Source: Kriegella aquimaris (GTDB lineage: Bacteria > Bacteroidota > Bacteroidia > Flavobacteriales > Flavobacteriaceae). From it: a stretch of DNA of 64,000 nucleotides. Each line of letters opens with the position of its first letter. Position 1 is the first letter of the stretch. Under the pieces are notes generated by a model, which made no database searches, was not told the origin of the DNA, and saw only the letters and a list, made by a program, of their open reading frames with translations. Positions 17,914 to 28,430 of the stretch are shown one piece after another. Made by a program: the position numbers and the translations under genes. Location: the NCBI RefSeq assembly GCF_900103215.1, contig NZ_FNGV01000001.1, positions 1,054,001-1,118,000 on the forward strand, written 5' to 3'.

Positions 17914-18622
17914 TCCCTTTTGCAGCGGCGGCATCCAAAAACCAATGTAGATTTTCCGATTCAGGAGCAACCAAACTGGCGGGATATTGTTCAAAATCTC
18001 CCGTTTTGTTGATAATTTCTTGTACTTTTTCGGTCTTGCTTTCACCGGTCACTAAAAAGGCCACAGCTTCTGAATTGTTGATTATTTTTCCCGTTATCGA
18101 TACTCTTTTTTGTCCAGAATCGGGGTGAATGGCTACCGTACAATTGGCATCTGAGTGCCACAAGTCGATTTCATGGGGGAAAATTGAAGCCGTATGTCCA
18201 TCATCACCCATACCTAAGATGACCAAATCAAATTGAGGAATTTTGTTGGCTCCATTTGGCAATTTACTTTGCAATACCTTCCCATAACGTTGCGCTTCTT
18301 CTTGAGGGTCGCTTTCACCTTTAATCCGATGGATGTTCTCTTCGGGAATGTCAATTTTGGAAATCAAATGCTCAACCGTCATTTTATAATTGCTATCATC
18401 ATCCGTCGGCGCAACGCAACGTTCATCGCCCCAATACAAGTGCACCTTTTTCCAATCGATGGATGTTGCATAATCAGTGGCCAATTTGTCAAAAACAATT
18501 TTGGGGGTACTTCCTCCTGAAAGTGCCATATGCACTGCTGGTCGTGAAGCAATAAATTCTGTTAAATATTTTGAAAATGCTTCAGCTACCTGCTGCTTTG
18601 TATCGTAAATATGTAATTGCAT
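17894..18622 (-). CDS. pgl: 6-phosphogluconolactonase
   Basis: 242 aa from the Met of MQLHIYDTKQQ; an upstream in-frame Met would add 17 atypical residues. Family motifs: MALSGGSTPKIVFDKLA, HLYWGDERCV, IKGESDPQEEAQRY, VILGMGDDGHTASIFP. It hydrolyses 6-phosphogluconolactone in the oxidative pentose phosphate pathway. It lies downstream of zwf on the same strand with a ~140 bp gap, and gnd diverges beyond zwf, so all three oxidative-branch steps are encoded together. Confidence 0.95.
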   Translation of the reverse strand: MQLHIYDTKQQVAEAFSKYLTEFIASRPAVHMALSGGSTPKIVFDKLATDYATSIDWKKVHLYWGDERCVAPTDDDSNYKMTVEHLISKIDIPEENIHRIKGESDPQEEAQRYGKVLQSKLPNGANKIPQFDLVILGMGDDGHTASIFPHEIDLWHSDANCTVAIHPDSGQKRVSITGKIINNSEAVAFLVTGESKTEKVQEIINKTGDFEQYPASLVAPESENLHWFLDAAAAKGITSGKV

Positions 18623-18762
18623 TCTTTTTTTGGTGTTATCACGGGTTAACATTCCCGTTGTTTTTGGAGGCAACTAAATACTAAAGCCACCGAAGCGTAC
18701 ATCTATCATTGCAAGGACCGGCATTCAATCACAAAACCAGACCACCCAAATAATATTGATTA

Positions 18763-20295
18763 TCAACAAATTACGCAAAATCCAGGATCATCAGCCAATT
18801 GCTCTTCCGGATTTCTCCACATATGGTTTCCATCAATTAGGTCATCGGAGTTTTTCGGTCCCCAAACCCCGGCGGAATATCCGTATGTTTTTACATCTTT
18901 CCCGTTTTTCCAGTATTCTAAAATAGGATCGACAAACTCCCAAGCCGCCTCGACCTCATCGGCCCTGGCATACAGCGTAGCATCACCCTGCATAGCATCT
19001 AAGAGTAAACGTTCATAGGCTTCCATCACATGCTGTTCCACCAAACTGGAATAGTAAAAATCAAGATTGGCGCGCTCTACCTTAAAGCCCTGCCCGGGAA
19101 CTTTCACTCCAAACTTGATCAAAATTCCTTCATCTGGCTGAATACGTATGATCAATTTATTATCCTTACTATCCATTCCCGAATCTTTAAAAATTTGGTG
19201 ATGGGGCGATTTAAAATGGATGACAACCTCGGTCACCTTCGTAGGCATACGCTTTGCCGTACGCACATAAAATGGTACATCTGCCCAGCGCCAATTATCA
19301 ACGAAGAACTTAATGGCCGCATAAGTCTCGGTGGTCGAATTGGGGTCTACCCCCTCTTCTTCCCGATAACCCGGTACCTTTTCGCCGTCGATTACCGAGC
19401 TTACGTATTGGGCGCGAATAGTATTATCAAATAATGTTTTTTCATCGGTCATCTTGCGCAACGATTTCAAGGCTTTTACCTTTTCGTTACGAATTTCCTC
19501 TGCTCCAGGACCTATTGGTGGTTCCATGACCACTAATGATACGATTTGCAACAAATGATTTTGGAACATATCGCGCAGCGCTCCCGACTTGTCGTAATAA
19601 CCACCTCTTTTTTCAACCCCAACCCTTTCTGCATTGGTAATCTCTACGTGATGAATATAATTACGGTTCCATAATGGTTCGAAAATACTGTTGGCAAAAC
19701 GAGTCACCAATAAATTCTGTACTGTTTCTTTTCCCAAATAATGGTCAATGCGATAAATCTGCGTTTCTTGAAAATAATTATGTAACCCCTCATTCAACTT
19801 GCGGGCACTATCGAGGTTATATCCAAACGGTTTTTCTACAATCAAGCGTTTCCAACCTTTTTCTTCATTATTGAGCCCTTCCTCAGAAAGGTTTTTGGCT
19901 ATAACCTCATAAAGACTGGGAGGCGTCGACAAGTAGAAAATATAATTATCATCGGTGCCATATTTTGTATTTAAGTCTGAAATTCTCGTTTCTAGCCGAT
20001 GGTAATTGGTATCGTAATCGTCTCCTAAATCTTCGTAAAAAAGCTTGTTGGCAAAAGTTTCAATAAAACTGTTCGCTTCCTTACCTACACTTTCCTTTAA
20101 ATATTCACTTTCATGCACCACCTTTTTTCTGAACTCACCGTCGCTCAAATCGCTACGGCTTACGCCGAGTACCACAAATTTTTCCGGTAGGTGTCCGCCT
20201 TTATATAAATTAAAGAGTGCGGGAATCAATTTTCTGGCGGTCAAGTCACCCGATGCGCCGAAAATGATAAGCATTTGATTATTTGTTTTATTCAT
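18763..20295 (-). CDS. zwf: glucose-6-phosphate 1-dehydrogenase
   Basis: 510 aa, normal family length. The N-terminal Rossmann motif is IIFGASGDLTARKLIPALF and the active-site block is RIDHYLGKETVQN with catalytic His. EKPFGYNLDSARKLN and DMFQNHLLQIVSLVVMEPP are also typical. It oxidises glucose-6-phosphate with NAD(P)+ to the lactone, which the adjacent pgl product opens. Confidence 0.97.
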   Translation of the reverse strand: MNKTNNQMLIIFGASGDLTARKLIPALFNLYKGGHLPEKFVVLGVSRSDLSDGEFRKKVVHESEYLKESVGKEANSFIETFANKLFYEDLGDDYDTNYHRLETRISDLNTKYGTDDNYIFYLSTPPSLYEVIAKNLSEEGLNNEEKGWKRLIVEKPFGYNLDSARKLNEGLHNYFQETQIYRIDHYLGKETVQNLLVTRFANSIFEPLWNRNYIHHVEITNAERVGVEKRGGYYDKSGALRDMFQNHLLQIVSLVVMEPPIGPGAEEIRNEKVKALKSLRKMTDEKTLFDNTIRAQYVSSVIDGEKVPGYREEEGVDPNSTTETYAAIKFFVDNWRWADVPFYVRTAKRMPTKVTEVVIHFKSPHHQIFKDSGMDSKDNKLIIRIQPDEGILIKFGVKVPGQGFKVERANLDFYYSSLVEQHVMEAYERLLLDAMQGDATLYARADEVEAAWEFVDPILEYWKNGKDVKTYGYSAGVWGPKNSDDLIDGNHMWRNPEEQLADDPGFCVIC

Positions 20296-20756
20296 GTGTT
20301 CTTATAGGTCGTAAAATCCTGGCGTTTGTTTAGCAATGAATTGTTAAAATTTTTGCATCTTCCTTAGATAAAAATTGCGCAAAAATTTCAACGAAGTTAG
20401 TCGCTAAAACGGACAAAAAAAAATAATTGGACTATTTCAAAGCAGTTTCCAAATATCGTCAAGCTCGTGGAGTTTCATCAAAGAATGGGTGCAAAATTGA
20501 TTATTTACCATATTTTTGAACTTGAAACACTTTGGCTCGTTGATGATGGCACTTTTCTGAGCGAAGAATATCTCTTGTAGGTACTAATCATATCGAAATG
20601 ATAGTGCTGATTGTACTACTGTTGTAACTCTATAATTTCAAAAATTTAAACAACGGTACCGCTTATAACAATATTGAAAAGTCGTCGAGATGTTTCATGG
20701 CATAGCGACAAATGAATAATAGTTTTATTCAAGTAATAAATTAAGGATTAAAACGT
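20296..20756. promoter_or_regulatory. divergent promoter region between zwf and gnd
   Basis: A 461 bp AT-rich gene-free region between two divergently transcribed pentose-phosphate genes. It must carry promoters for both. I find no clear operator palindrome and no coding frame I trust. Confidence 0.45.
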
Positions 20757-22169
20757 ATGAAAAATAACAATTACGATTTTGGATTGGTCGGCCTCGGAGT
20801 AATGGGGCGTAACTTTATACTGAATGTCGCCGACAATGGTTTCAAGGCTTTTGGCTATGACCTTGACACTGAAAAAGTCGATGCCTTAAAAAAAGAAGGA
20901 GGTGATTTAGAGAAAGTCGATGCAACAACAGACCTGAATACTTTTGTGCAATCATTGGCTCGACCCAGAAAAATAATGCTTTTGGTACCTGCAGGTAAAA
21001 TTGTAGACTCCGTAATAGAAAGCTTATTACCGCATTTAGATACCGATGATCTGATTATCGATGGCGGCAACTCTTTCTTTACCGATACCGACCGACGGGA
21101 AACTTATTTACAAGAAAAAGGCATTCACTTTTTCGGTGCAGGAGTTTCGGGCGGTGCTAAAGGTGCTCGATTAGGCCCCAGTATTATGCCCGGCGGAAAC
21201 CGAGAAGCCTATAAAGAGGTGCAGCCCATTTTTGAAGCTGTTTCTGCTAAGTATAAAGGTGAACCATGTGTCGCATATTTAGGCCCAAAATCAGCCGGAA
21301 ACTATGTAAAAATGGTGCATAATGGCATCGAGTACGGACTGATGCAGTTGACATCTGAAATTTATGATATACTCAAAAAGGCCGGAAACTTGGACAATGA
21401 TGAATTACATCAAACTTTTGCGTCATGGAACAAAGGCCGCCTTCAGTCATTCTTAGTAGAGATAACCTCTGAAATATTCGAAGAAGAAGATGACAAAGGT
21501 GATGGTCGTCTGGTCGATAAAATTCTAGACAAGGCCAAACAAAAAGGCACAGGAAAATGGACGTCTCAAAATGCGATGGATTTGGGTATTCCGATACCTT
21601 CCATTGATATTGCGGTAAGCATGCGTGAAATCTCGGCATTGAAAGACGAACGGGTGCAAGCCGACGAGCTTTATGACCGTCCTACTCCTGAGGCCATTGA
21701 CAAATCTGAATTGGTTAAAATAGCAGAAGAGGCCCTGTACTTCTCGTTTATCGTCACCTATGCCCAAGGATTGCATCAATTGGGAGATGCTTCTAAAGAA
21801 TATGGTTATGAATTGGACATTGCTGTTATTGCCAAAATATGGCGTGCAGGCTGTATTATTCGTGCCGGTCTTTTGGCCGATATCACAGAAGCATTTCAAA
21901 AAGACAAAAATGTACCAAACCTTCTACTTTCACCTTCTTTTGTAGAAAAAGTCAAAAGTACGGTTGGCTCTGCTCGGCTGTTGGTGGCTTATGCGGCAAA
22001 AAATGGAATACCATTACCTGGCCTCTCCAACTCTCTTACCTATTTTGATGCATACACCTCAAGTCGGTTACCTCTAAATTTGATTCAGGCCCAACGTGAT
22101 TATTTTGGCTCGCACACCTATGAGCGTTTAGATCAAGAAGGTGTTTTTCATACGGAATGGGAAAAATAA
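20757..22169 (+). CDS. gnd: 6-phosphogluconate dehydrogenase (decarboxylating)
   Basis: 470 aa, full length. The NADP-binding motif GLGVMGRNFILNVADNGF is at ~11-28. The family signature SGGAKGARLGPSIMPGG and KMVHNGIEYGLMQL (substrate and catalytic residues) follow, with the dimer-type all-alpha C-terminal domain. It converts 6-phosphogluconate to ribulose-5-phosphate plus CO2, completing the oxidative branch with zwf and pgl. It is followed by a strong hairpin terminator. Confidence 0.97.
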   Translation: MKNNNYDFGLVGLGVMGRNFILNVADNGFKAFGYDLDTEKVDALKKEGGDLEKVDATTDLNTFVQSLARPRKIMLLVPAGKIVDSVIESLLPHLDTDDLIIDGGNSFFTDTDRRETYLQEKGIHFFGAGVSGGAKGARLGPSIMPGGNREAYKEVQPIFEAVSAKYKGEPCVAYLGPKSAGNYVKMVHNGIEYGLMQLTSEIYDILKKAGNLDNDELHQTFASWNKGRLQSFLVEITSEIFEEEDDKGDGRLVDKILDKAKQKGTGKWTSQNAMDLGIPIPSIDIAVSMREISALKDERVQADELYDRPTPEAIDKSELVKIAEEALYFSFIVTYAQGLHQLGDASKEYGYELDIAVIAKIWRAGCIIRAGLLADITEAFQKDKNVPNLLLSPSFVEKVKSTVGSARLLVAYAAKNGIPLPGLSNSLTYFDAYTSSRLPLNLIQAQRDYFGSHTYERLDQEGVFHTEWEK

Positions 22170-22188
22170 TTGGATATACTCACATAAC

Positions 22189-22216
22189 AAAAACGGCGCA
22201 TATATGCGCCGTTTTT
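22189..22216 (+). terminator. rho-independent terminator after gnd
   Basis: Perfect hairpin with arms AAAAACGGCGCA and TGCGCCGTTTTT around a TATA loop, ending in a T-run, 20 bp after the gnd stop codon. Confidence 0.92.
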
Positions 22217-22354
22217 GATTCTCTGAAATGTCATGTTCAGCCTTTAGAAAGGTTACTACATTCTAAGCTCTCATCAAATAGTAAAGCAATTACTATCTTA
22301 GCTGTTTCGAATTGTCGAATCATCGCTGTTTCATGAATGCCCAATCGCCCCCTA

Positions 22355-24583
22355 ATGAAAATCAAAGGATTCATAATTTTACTTTTTTTTGTTTTCAACA
22401 TACCGCTATTATCTGGGCAAAATATTCTTAATTACCAAAAAGACACGCTACGTGCACTTATAGATAAATCAAACCGTGCATACGAGGCGTACAATTACAA
22501 AGATGCCATTAAATACGCATCGACTCTCATTGATAAAAGTAAGGAGTACCACGATGATTACCATAGGTTTTTAGCATACGATATTTTAGGAGGAATCTAT
22601 TCTGAAACCGATGATAGCATACAAGGCAGAATATTCTCTGAAAAAGCGCTGGAAATAGCAAAGGCCACAAAATCGGATAGTCTTATTGCTTGGGGCTCTT
22701 TAAATCTGGCAATTCTATATTCTGACAACGTAAGAACCTATGATCAAGCAATACGGTTTTTCAAAGAAAGTATTGCCATCAATGAAAAACTAGAAGACTT
22801 AGACCAGCTTTATCTTATTTATATCAGTTTGGCTTGGACCTATATTGATAATAACCAGCTAGATGAAGCATATGACATATTAAATAAAGCGAAATCAATT
22901 TCTGAAAAGGAAAAAATTGACCCCCTAAATAAACTTTATATAGAACTACTATACGGGAAATATTACTACGCTAAAAAAAACTATGTTCGGGCAAAAAGGC
23001 AACTTGAATCCATTACAGAGGAAATAGACAAAGACTCCATTACTGACATAGCCATCGAAGTTTATAAAAACTTGGCAGATGTATATTACAAAACAAATGA
23101 ACCTAAAAATGCCTTTTTAAGTTTAAAGAAATACAACCGTTATAAACAAAAGGCATATACGTTAGAGAAAATAGAAGAAACGGAGAAAGCTAGGGCGAAA
23201 TTTGATGTGAAACAGGCTCAAAATGATTTGAAGACAGCGATAAAGGAAAAAGAATATTCTGACGAACTTATTTCAAAATCTAAATCCCTTACCACTATTC
23301 TGATTATAGCTACGGTAATTCTTCTAATCGCCTTGTTTGGTTTTTTCTTATTTTTCAGAACAAGAAGAAAATATATCGATCATCTGAAAAACTATAACGA
23401 AGAGCTCATCGTTGCCAAGGAGAAAGCCGAAAAACTTTCAAAAGTGCAGACCAAGTTTCTTTCAACGGTTAGTCATGAACTGCGTACCCCATTATATGGA
23501 GTAATAGGCATTTCGACACTTCTAAAAGAAGACCCCGAGCTCAAAGCTTATGAAGAAGATCTCGAGTCACTTAAATTCTCGGCAGATTATTTATTGGCTC
23601 TGATAAACGAAGTTTTGCTTATCAGTAAAATGGATGCCGAAGCAATAAAATTATCAAAAACTCCCTATAAATTAGACACATTAATCCACAGCATTACACG
23701 TTCATTTGAATATGGATTGAAGCAAAGCAAAAACAAATTGCACATTCAAATAGATAGAAACATACCTAATTCATTAATTGGCGACCCCGTAAGGCTTTCT
23801 CAAATATTAATGAATTTGGTCGGAAATGCCCTGAAATTTACGAAAGAAGGAAATGTATGGATAGCCTTGAACCTGATATCGGTTTCAAAGAAAGGTTTCT
23901 ATAAAACCAGTTTCACAATCAAGGATGATGGTCCGGGCATTCCTATTGATAAGCAAGAAGTAATATTTCATGAATTTACACAGGTCGAAAATGCAAATCA
24001 TAGCTATAAAGGAACCGGACTCGGTTTGGCCATAGTAAAAAAGTTATTGAAACTTTACAACAGTAAAATTCATCTCAAAAGTGCCCCAGAACACGGTTCT
24101 GAGTTCAACTTTTCAATAAATCTGAAGAAAAACAACCAGAAGACCAAAGAAAGTGACGATCAAAATAATAAGTCAGATGATGTCGACCAAACTAAATTAA
24201 GCGGCAATAAACATATTTTGATAGTAGACGACAACAAAATAAATCAAAAAATAACTCAAAAGATATTAGAAAAGTACAACGTAAAATCAAGTCTCGCCAA
24301 TGATGGAAAGCAGGCGGTAGAAATGAGCAGAAAATATAAATATGACTTAATTTTGATGGACATCAATATGCCCGAAATAAACGGGATGGAGGCTGCAATT
24401 ATGATACGGAAATTTGATAAAAACATTCCTATAATAGCGCTAACGGCTGTTGAACTAGATGAAATGAGAGCGGAAATAAAGAATTCGGGTATAAATGATA
24501 TCATACACAAACCCTATGATAGATCTGAATTTATAAAAATTATTGCTAAAAATCTTCCGACCGAAAAGAGTAAAACCCTTTGA
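22355..24583 (+). CDS. hybrid sensor histidine kinase / response regulator with N-terminal TPR domain
   Basis: 742 aa from MKIKGFIILLF, which opens a signal peptide; a Met 6 codons upstream is possible. Residues ~25-290 are tetratricopeptide-like repeats, presumably periplasmic. A membrane helix lies at ~312-333 and a coiled coil follows. HisKA has the phospho-His H374 in VSHELRTPLYG. The ATPase domain has N box NLVGNALKFTKEG, DDGPGIP and GTGLGLAIVKKL. The C-terminal receiver (~620-735) has phospho-acceptor D669 in LMDINMPEING. No DNA-binding output is attached, so phosphate probably passes onward to another protein. The ligand is unknown. Confidence 0.93.
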   Translation: MKIKGFIILLFFVFNIPLLSGQNILNYQKDTLRALIDKSNRAYEAYNYKDAIKYASTLIDKSKEYHDDYHRFLAYDILGGIYSETDDSIQGRIFSEKALEIAKATKSDSLIAWGSLNLAILYSDNVRTYDQAIRFFKESIAINEKLEDLDQLYLIYISLAWTYIDNNQLDEAYDILNKAKSISEKEKIDPLNKLYIELLYGKYYYAKKNYVRAKRQLESITEEIDKDSITDIAIEVYKNLADVYYKTNEPKNAFLSLKKYNRYKQKAYTLEKIEETEKARAKFDVKQAQNDLKTAIKEKEYSDELISKSKSLTTILIIATVILLIALFGFFLFFRTRRKYIDHLKNYNEELIVAKEKAEKLSKVQTKFLSTVSHELRTPLYGVIGISTLLKEDPELKAYEEDLESLKFSADYLLALINEVLLISKMDAEAIKLSKTPYKLDTLIHSITRSFEYGLKQSKNKLHIQIDRNIPNSLIGDPVRLSQILMNLVGNALKFTKEGNVWIALNLISVSKKGFYKTSFTIKDDGPGIPIDKQEVIFHEFTQVENANHSYKGTGLGLAIVKKLLKLYNSKIHLKSAPEHGSEFNFSINLKKNNQKTKESDDQNNKSDDVDQTKLSGNKHILIVDDNKINQKITQKILEKYNVKSSLANDGKQAVEMSRKYKYDLILMDINMPEINGMEAAIMIRKFDKNIPIIALTAVELDEMRAEIKNSGINDIIHKPYDRSEFIKIIAKNLPTEKSKTL

Positions 24584-24650
24584 AGTCAAATTAATCCCTT
24601 TCAATTGAAAAATCGCTTACTCATATCCTTCAAACTTATTTGATAACGTA

Positions 24651-25001
24651 ATGTCTAAGACTCAATATCATATTTATGTCATAGAACTATCTAAAAAGGT
24701 ATTTACAGAGCACAGGCGATTTCGTGAAGCAAATCCACAATTTAACGGAGTACTTGAATGTTTATATGTAGGCATGACCAGTAAAACACCCAAAGAACGA
24801 TTCGAACAGCATAAATCAGGTTACATCAATAAAAAAGGTTACAATCTATCTTCGGCTATTGTCAAAAAATATGGGTCATATCTACGTCCTAGTCTTTATA
24901 ATCATATCAAGCCTCTAAACACATGGGCCGAGGCCCTTGAAATGGAAAAAACCTTGGCACTCGAATTACGTCGAAAACGGTATGCCGTCTGGTTTAATTG
25001 A
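24651..25001 (+). CDS. stand-alone GIY-YIG-like nuclease domain protein
   Basis: 116 aa. The pattern HIYVIEL then, ~30 residues on, LYVGMTSKTPKERFEQHKSGY resembles the GIY...YIG core, with the expected Arg and His; a later Glu in EALEMEKTLA sits where the catalytic Glu would be. The gap between the two core strands is longer than in UvrC or the YhbQ family. A DNase-like fold is likely; activity is not proven. The gene sits alone between a histidine kinase and guanine deaminase. Confidence 0.65.
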   Translation: MSKTQYHIYVIELSKKVFTEHRRFREANPQFNGVLECLYVGMTSKTPKERFEQHKSGYINKKGYNLSSAIVKKYGSYLRPSLYNHIKPLNTWAEALEMEKTLALELRRKRYAVWFN

Positions 25002-25119
25002 ATCTATTTAGCGCCATAATGTCTTCGAAAGAATAGCTTCTTTATTTTTGTAAATTATTACTTTAAGTGTCAATCAAGATAATCAAGGAAAAAATTTAAT
25101 AAAACATAAAATTAATCAG

Positions 25120-25596
25120 ATGACATCAGATGACGAAAAATTTATGAGACGGGCTATACAGTTAGCAAAGGAGGGAATGAACAATGATTTAGGAGGTCCG
25201 TTCGGAGCGGTCATCGTGAAAAACAATTCGATTATTGCCGAGGGCAACAATAATGTTACCTCTAAGAACGACCCCACCGCACACGCCGAAGTGGTAGCCA
25301 TTCGAAAGGCATGCGAAAAACTGAACTCCTTCCAGCTTGACGGCTGTACCATCTATACCTCTTGTGAGCCCTGCCCCATGTGTTTGGGAGCCATCTATTG
25401 GGCACGACCCGCCCGTGTCGTTTATGGCTGTAATCGGCAAGATGCCGCCAATATTAACTTTGATGATCAATTTATTTACGACGAACTTAAGGTCGGTATG
25501 GCTGATCGAAAAATTCCTTTCCAACAAATCTCACAAAAGGAAGCTCTTACTGTTTTCAAAGCTTGGGACGCTAAAAATGACCGAACCCTGTATTAA
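25120..25596 (+). CDS. guanine deaminase / nucleoside deaminase, CDA superfamily
   Basis: 158 aa. Zinc site: H55 and E57 in HAEVV, and C85 and C88 in SCEPCPMC. The N-terminus (FMRRAIQLAKEGM..GGPFGAVIV) and the C-terminal FDD...TVFKAWDAKNDRTLY resemble the GuaD type rather than tRNA-specific TadA. It should deaminate guanine to xanthine in purine salvage. It converges with the TonB receptor gene 20 bp away. Confidence 0.88.
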   Translation: MTSDDEKFMRRAIQLAKEGMNNDLGGPFGAVIVKNNSIIAEGNNNVTSKNDPTAHAEVVAIRKACEKLNSFQLDGCTIYTSCEPCPMCLGAIYWARPARVVYGCNRQDAANINFDDQFIYDELKVGMADRKIPFQQISQKEALTVFKAWDAKNDRTLY

Positions 25597-25616
25597 AAAA
25601 ATGTCATCCAAATAAT

Positions 25617-28430
25617 CTAAAAGCGATATCCTAATTTCAAAATAGCTCCTCTCGGTAATACCGGAACCACTACAAAACTGGCATCCGGGTTATCTTGGAT
25701 AAACTCATGTGTTGCCCCATTGGCACTTGCACCAAAGCTGTTGGCGCCAAAAAAGTTTGCCAAACCTTCGGAATTAAAAAGGTTAGTTACCAATACATCT
25801 GCTGAAAGATGTTTATTAATGGCATAACCCATTCCTAAATTAAAAATACTGTAGGCCGGTAATTGAAATGCATTGGCGACATTGCCTTCCCGTTCTCCCA
25901 TAAACTGCCATTTTAGAAAGGTGTTAAATCTATCTTTACGGTATTCCGCACTAAGATTGAACATCAATTTTGGATTAAAAGGAAGTAGATTATCAGAGAA
26001 GTCAGTGGTACTATCATCGGCTGTAGCTACCGTACCTCCAGCATCATAGACGGTCCATTTCGTAGCGATGGGATTTTGTAGGGTTCCGTTAAAACGAAAA
26101 GTCAGTGCTGAAATGGGCGAATAGGCACTCTCCCACTCCAAGCCCAAAGTTCTTGAATTATTGAATTGCACCGGAGTGTAAAAAACACTGCCATCATCTG
26201 AATCAAATTCAAAACTGGCGATTCCGATATCTTTTAATTGACTCCAAAAGGCCGTAGTGGTAAAGGAAAAATCTTTTTGGTTCCATTTCAAACCAATTTC
26301 GGCTTGTTTAATTTTTTGAACCTCTCCTTTTTGATTGATCGGAACATTTGAAAAGTTATTAAAATAATAATTCAGTTCAGGAGCCTTGTTTCCCGAAGAA
26401 AAACGGGCAAAAATAGCCGCTTCTTCCCGCAAGCGATAATTAAGTCCGGCTGAATAAGAAAGGTATCCGTAGGTATAATCAAACGTATCTTGCTCCCCTG
26501 TAGAAGTGAGTATGCTATTATCATAGGCTGTGGTTGGATCTCCATCATATCCCCCGTCCTTTTGAAAAGGCGCTGACCGATCCTTAGATCCTTTGTGTCC
26601 GATGGTTTCATAGCGTAGGCCCATATCAAGGTGCAACCCATCTTGAATTTCCCATCGGTCGTTGAGAAAGGCCGCCATTTGTCTCACATCGGCTTGGGAA
26701 ACATCGTAAAACAATCCCCCATAATTACTTAAACCATGTGTGTCGGACAAGGTAAGAACCGGTTCCCCCGGGTTTTCAAGTGTCACTTGCAACATTCGGG
26801 GATTCGGTTCATACGTAACATAACCGAAACTACCCTGGGTAAACAATGATGTATCGGCAAAACCAGAGGCCAGACCCATGGTCAAATCGTGGTTTTCGGC
26901 TTTTTTTCGCACAGTCAATTGATTGACAAGCTCATCTGTGCTATTCTGTTTTAACCAAGAAGCAGTACCCATAATTGCGTCATTGGACAAAGTGCCTTGC
27001 CCCAGGTATTCTATCGATTCACCTGCCAAAATTCCACTATTATCCAAACGGGCGAGTTCGACTCCTGATCGTGCATCGTTGAAAACTACTTGCCCAATAG
27101 GAAACTGTGCCCCACTTATAAAGTAAGCCAAGGGATCGTTCAAAGAAACAAAAGCATTGCTAATGGAAGTCTGCCAGTTTGCATTTTTATGTGCATATTT
27201 TATTGCAAACCTTAACGACCATTGATTGCCTAGGTCTTGTAATATATCAACTCCAAAGGCCCTATCTTGGGCATGTAGCCCTTGAGACGGGTCAAATCTA
27301 TTTGTGGCTCCTTTATCGAGTCGTCGGCCATCGGGAACATTAGCCTCGAAACTGGGCATCAATAAAGCCGTTGTATTAAAATCTTGTCCAAATGCGGCTT
27401 TAGGGTCATTCCAATCCGTTGCTGCAACGCCTGTCCAGCGGTTGGTGAAATCATCCAACACCTTGGCATAGAATTTAAAATAGCCGCTTTTAGTTTTTTT
27501 AATAACATTTGCCCTAAACTGTCCTCCTTTGCTAAAAGTGAAATCAACGTTTCGAGCACCATCATCATGTCGATAATGACCACCCGCATTAAAGAACCAG
27601 TTGTTGCCCAATGGCCCTCCAACATTGCCATCAATTCGGTACAGTGGATTACCCTCCCCCTGTACACCTCCTTGAAGCTGTATTTCACCACCGAATTGAT
27701 CCTGAGGACCACGTGAAATAAAATTATAGATTCCTCCAGGGCCGTTAAGAGCAGTAATAGCTGCGCTTCCACCCCTAATTGCCTCTACCCTTTCTGTTGT
27801 CAGGTCGACGCGTTGAAAGATTTCAGGGGAATAATAGGAATGTTGCACCAAGCTCACCGGAAGACCGTCTTCCTGCAAAGAAACATAATACCATCCCGTA
27901 TCGTCTTCGGCGGAAGCGGATATGCCCCGAGCATATACCTTAGTAAAGACTTCGCCGGCGGAAGGATCGGTAAAGGTTCCGGGAATAGCTTGTAACAGGT
28001 CTGCCGTACCTCGGGGAAATGTTTCCTGCAGGGCTTCAGACTCTAAAGTGGTGATTGCCGTACTCGATTCTAGTTGCGTTCGTGGATCAAAAGTTCCCGT
28101 TACCACAATATTTTGCAGATTTAGCAAATCGTCCTCCAAAGTAAACGAAAGATTCAATTCTTCCTTTCCCACTATAACGTTATCACGGTAAGTTTTGGCG
28201 CCGAGGTAGGTTATTGTCAAAACATAGTTGCCAGCGGCAACATTGGGTATCTCAAAAATTCCTTGTAAATCAGTAATGCTAAAATGACTCGAAGGTTGTA
28301 ACGATACATGGGCTCCCGATAAAGGCTCTCCCCTTAAATCTTTAACGTCCCCTTTCACAGATACTTGGGCCACAAGTGTATTTTGCAACCCATAAATTAT
28401 CACAAACAAAAAAATAATCTTCCGACTCAT
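25617..28430 (-). CDS. TonB-dependent outer-membrane receptor
   Basis: 937 aa. A signal peptide (MSRKIIFLFVIIYGLQNTL..AQ) leads to a carboxypeptidase-like regulatory domain (VSVKGDVKDLRGEPLSGAHV) at ~22-105. The plug (NIVVTGTFDPRTQLESS; VYARGISASAED; VEAIRGGSAAITALNGPGG) and a large beta-barrel follow, ending GAILKLGYRF. It is divergent from the oxidoreductase/DUF1080/NagA operon, so it may import a related carbohydrate or aromatic glycoside, but the substrate cannot be read from sequence. No partner SusD gene is present. Confidence 0.92.
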   Translation of the reverse strand: MSRKIIFLFVIIYGLQNTLVAQVSVKGDVKDLRGEPLSGAHVSLQPSSHFSITDLQGIFEIPNVAAGNYVLTITYLGAKTYRDNVIVGKEELNLSFTLEDDLLNLQNIVVTGTFDPRTQLESSTAITTLESEALQETFPRGTADLLQAIPGTFTDPSAGEVFTKVYARGISASAEDDTGWYYVSLQEDGLPVSLVQHSYYSPEIFQRVDLTTERVEAIRGGSAAITALNGPGGIYNFISRGPQDQFGGEIQLQGGVQGEGNPLYRIDGNVGGPLGNNWFFNAGGHYRHDDGARNVDFTFSKGGQFRANVIKKTKSGYFKFYAKVLDDFTNRWTGVAATDWNDPKAAFGQDFNTTALLMPSFEANVPDGRRLDKGATNRFDPSQGLHAQDRAFGVDILQDLGNQWSLRFAIKYAHKNANWQTSISNAFVSLNDPLAYFISGAQFPIGQVVFNDARSGVELARLDNSGILAGESIEYLGQGTLSNDAIMGTASWLKQNSTDELVNQLTVRKKAENHDLTMGLASGFADTSLFTQGSFGYVTYEPNPRMLQVTLENPGEPVLTLSDTHGLSNYGGLFYDVSQADVRQMAAFLNDRWEIQDGLHLDMGLRYETIGHKGSKDRSAPFQKDGGYDGDPTTAYDNSILTSTGEQDTFDYTYGYLSYSAGLNYRLREEAAIFARFSSGNKAPELNYYFNNFSNVPINQKGEVQKIKQAEIGLKWNQKDFSFTTTAFWSQLKDIGIASFEFDSDDGSVFYTPVQFNNSRTLGLEWESAYSPISALTFRFNGTLQNPIATKWTVYDAGGTVATADDSTTDFSDNLLPFNPKLMFNLSAEYRKDRFNTFLKWQFMGEREGNVANAFQLPAYSIFNLGMGYAINKHLSADVLVTNLFNSEGLANFFGANSFGASANGATHEFIQDNPDASFVVVPVLPRGAILKLGYRF

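Noticed and set aside
21373-21899. Overlapping minus-strand open frames of 88 and 124 codons
   Set aside because: Lie inside gnd, which is full length with all motifs; low-complexity shadow frames.
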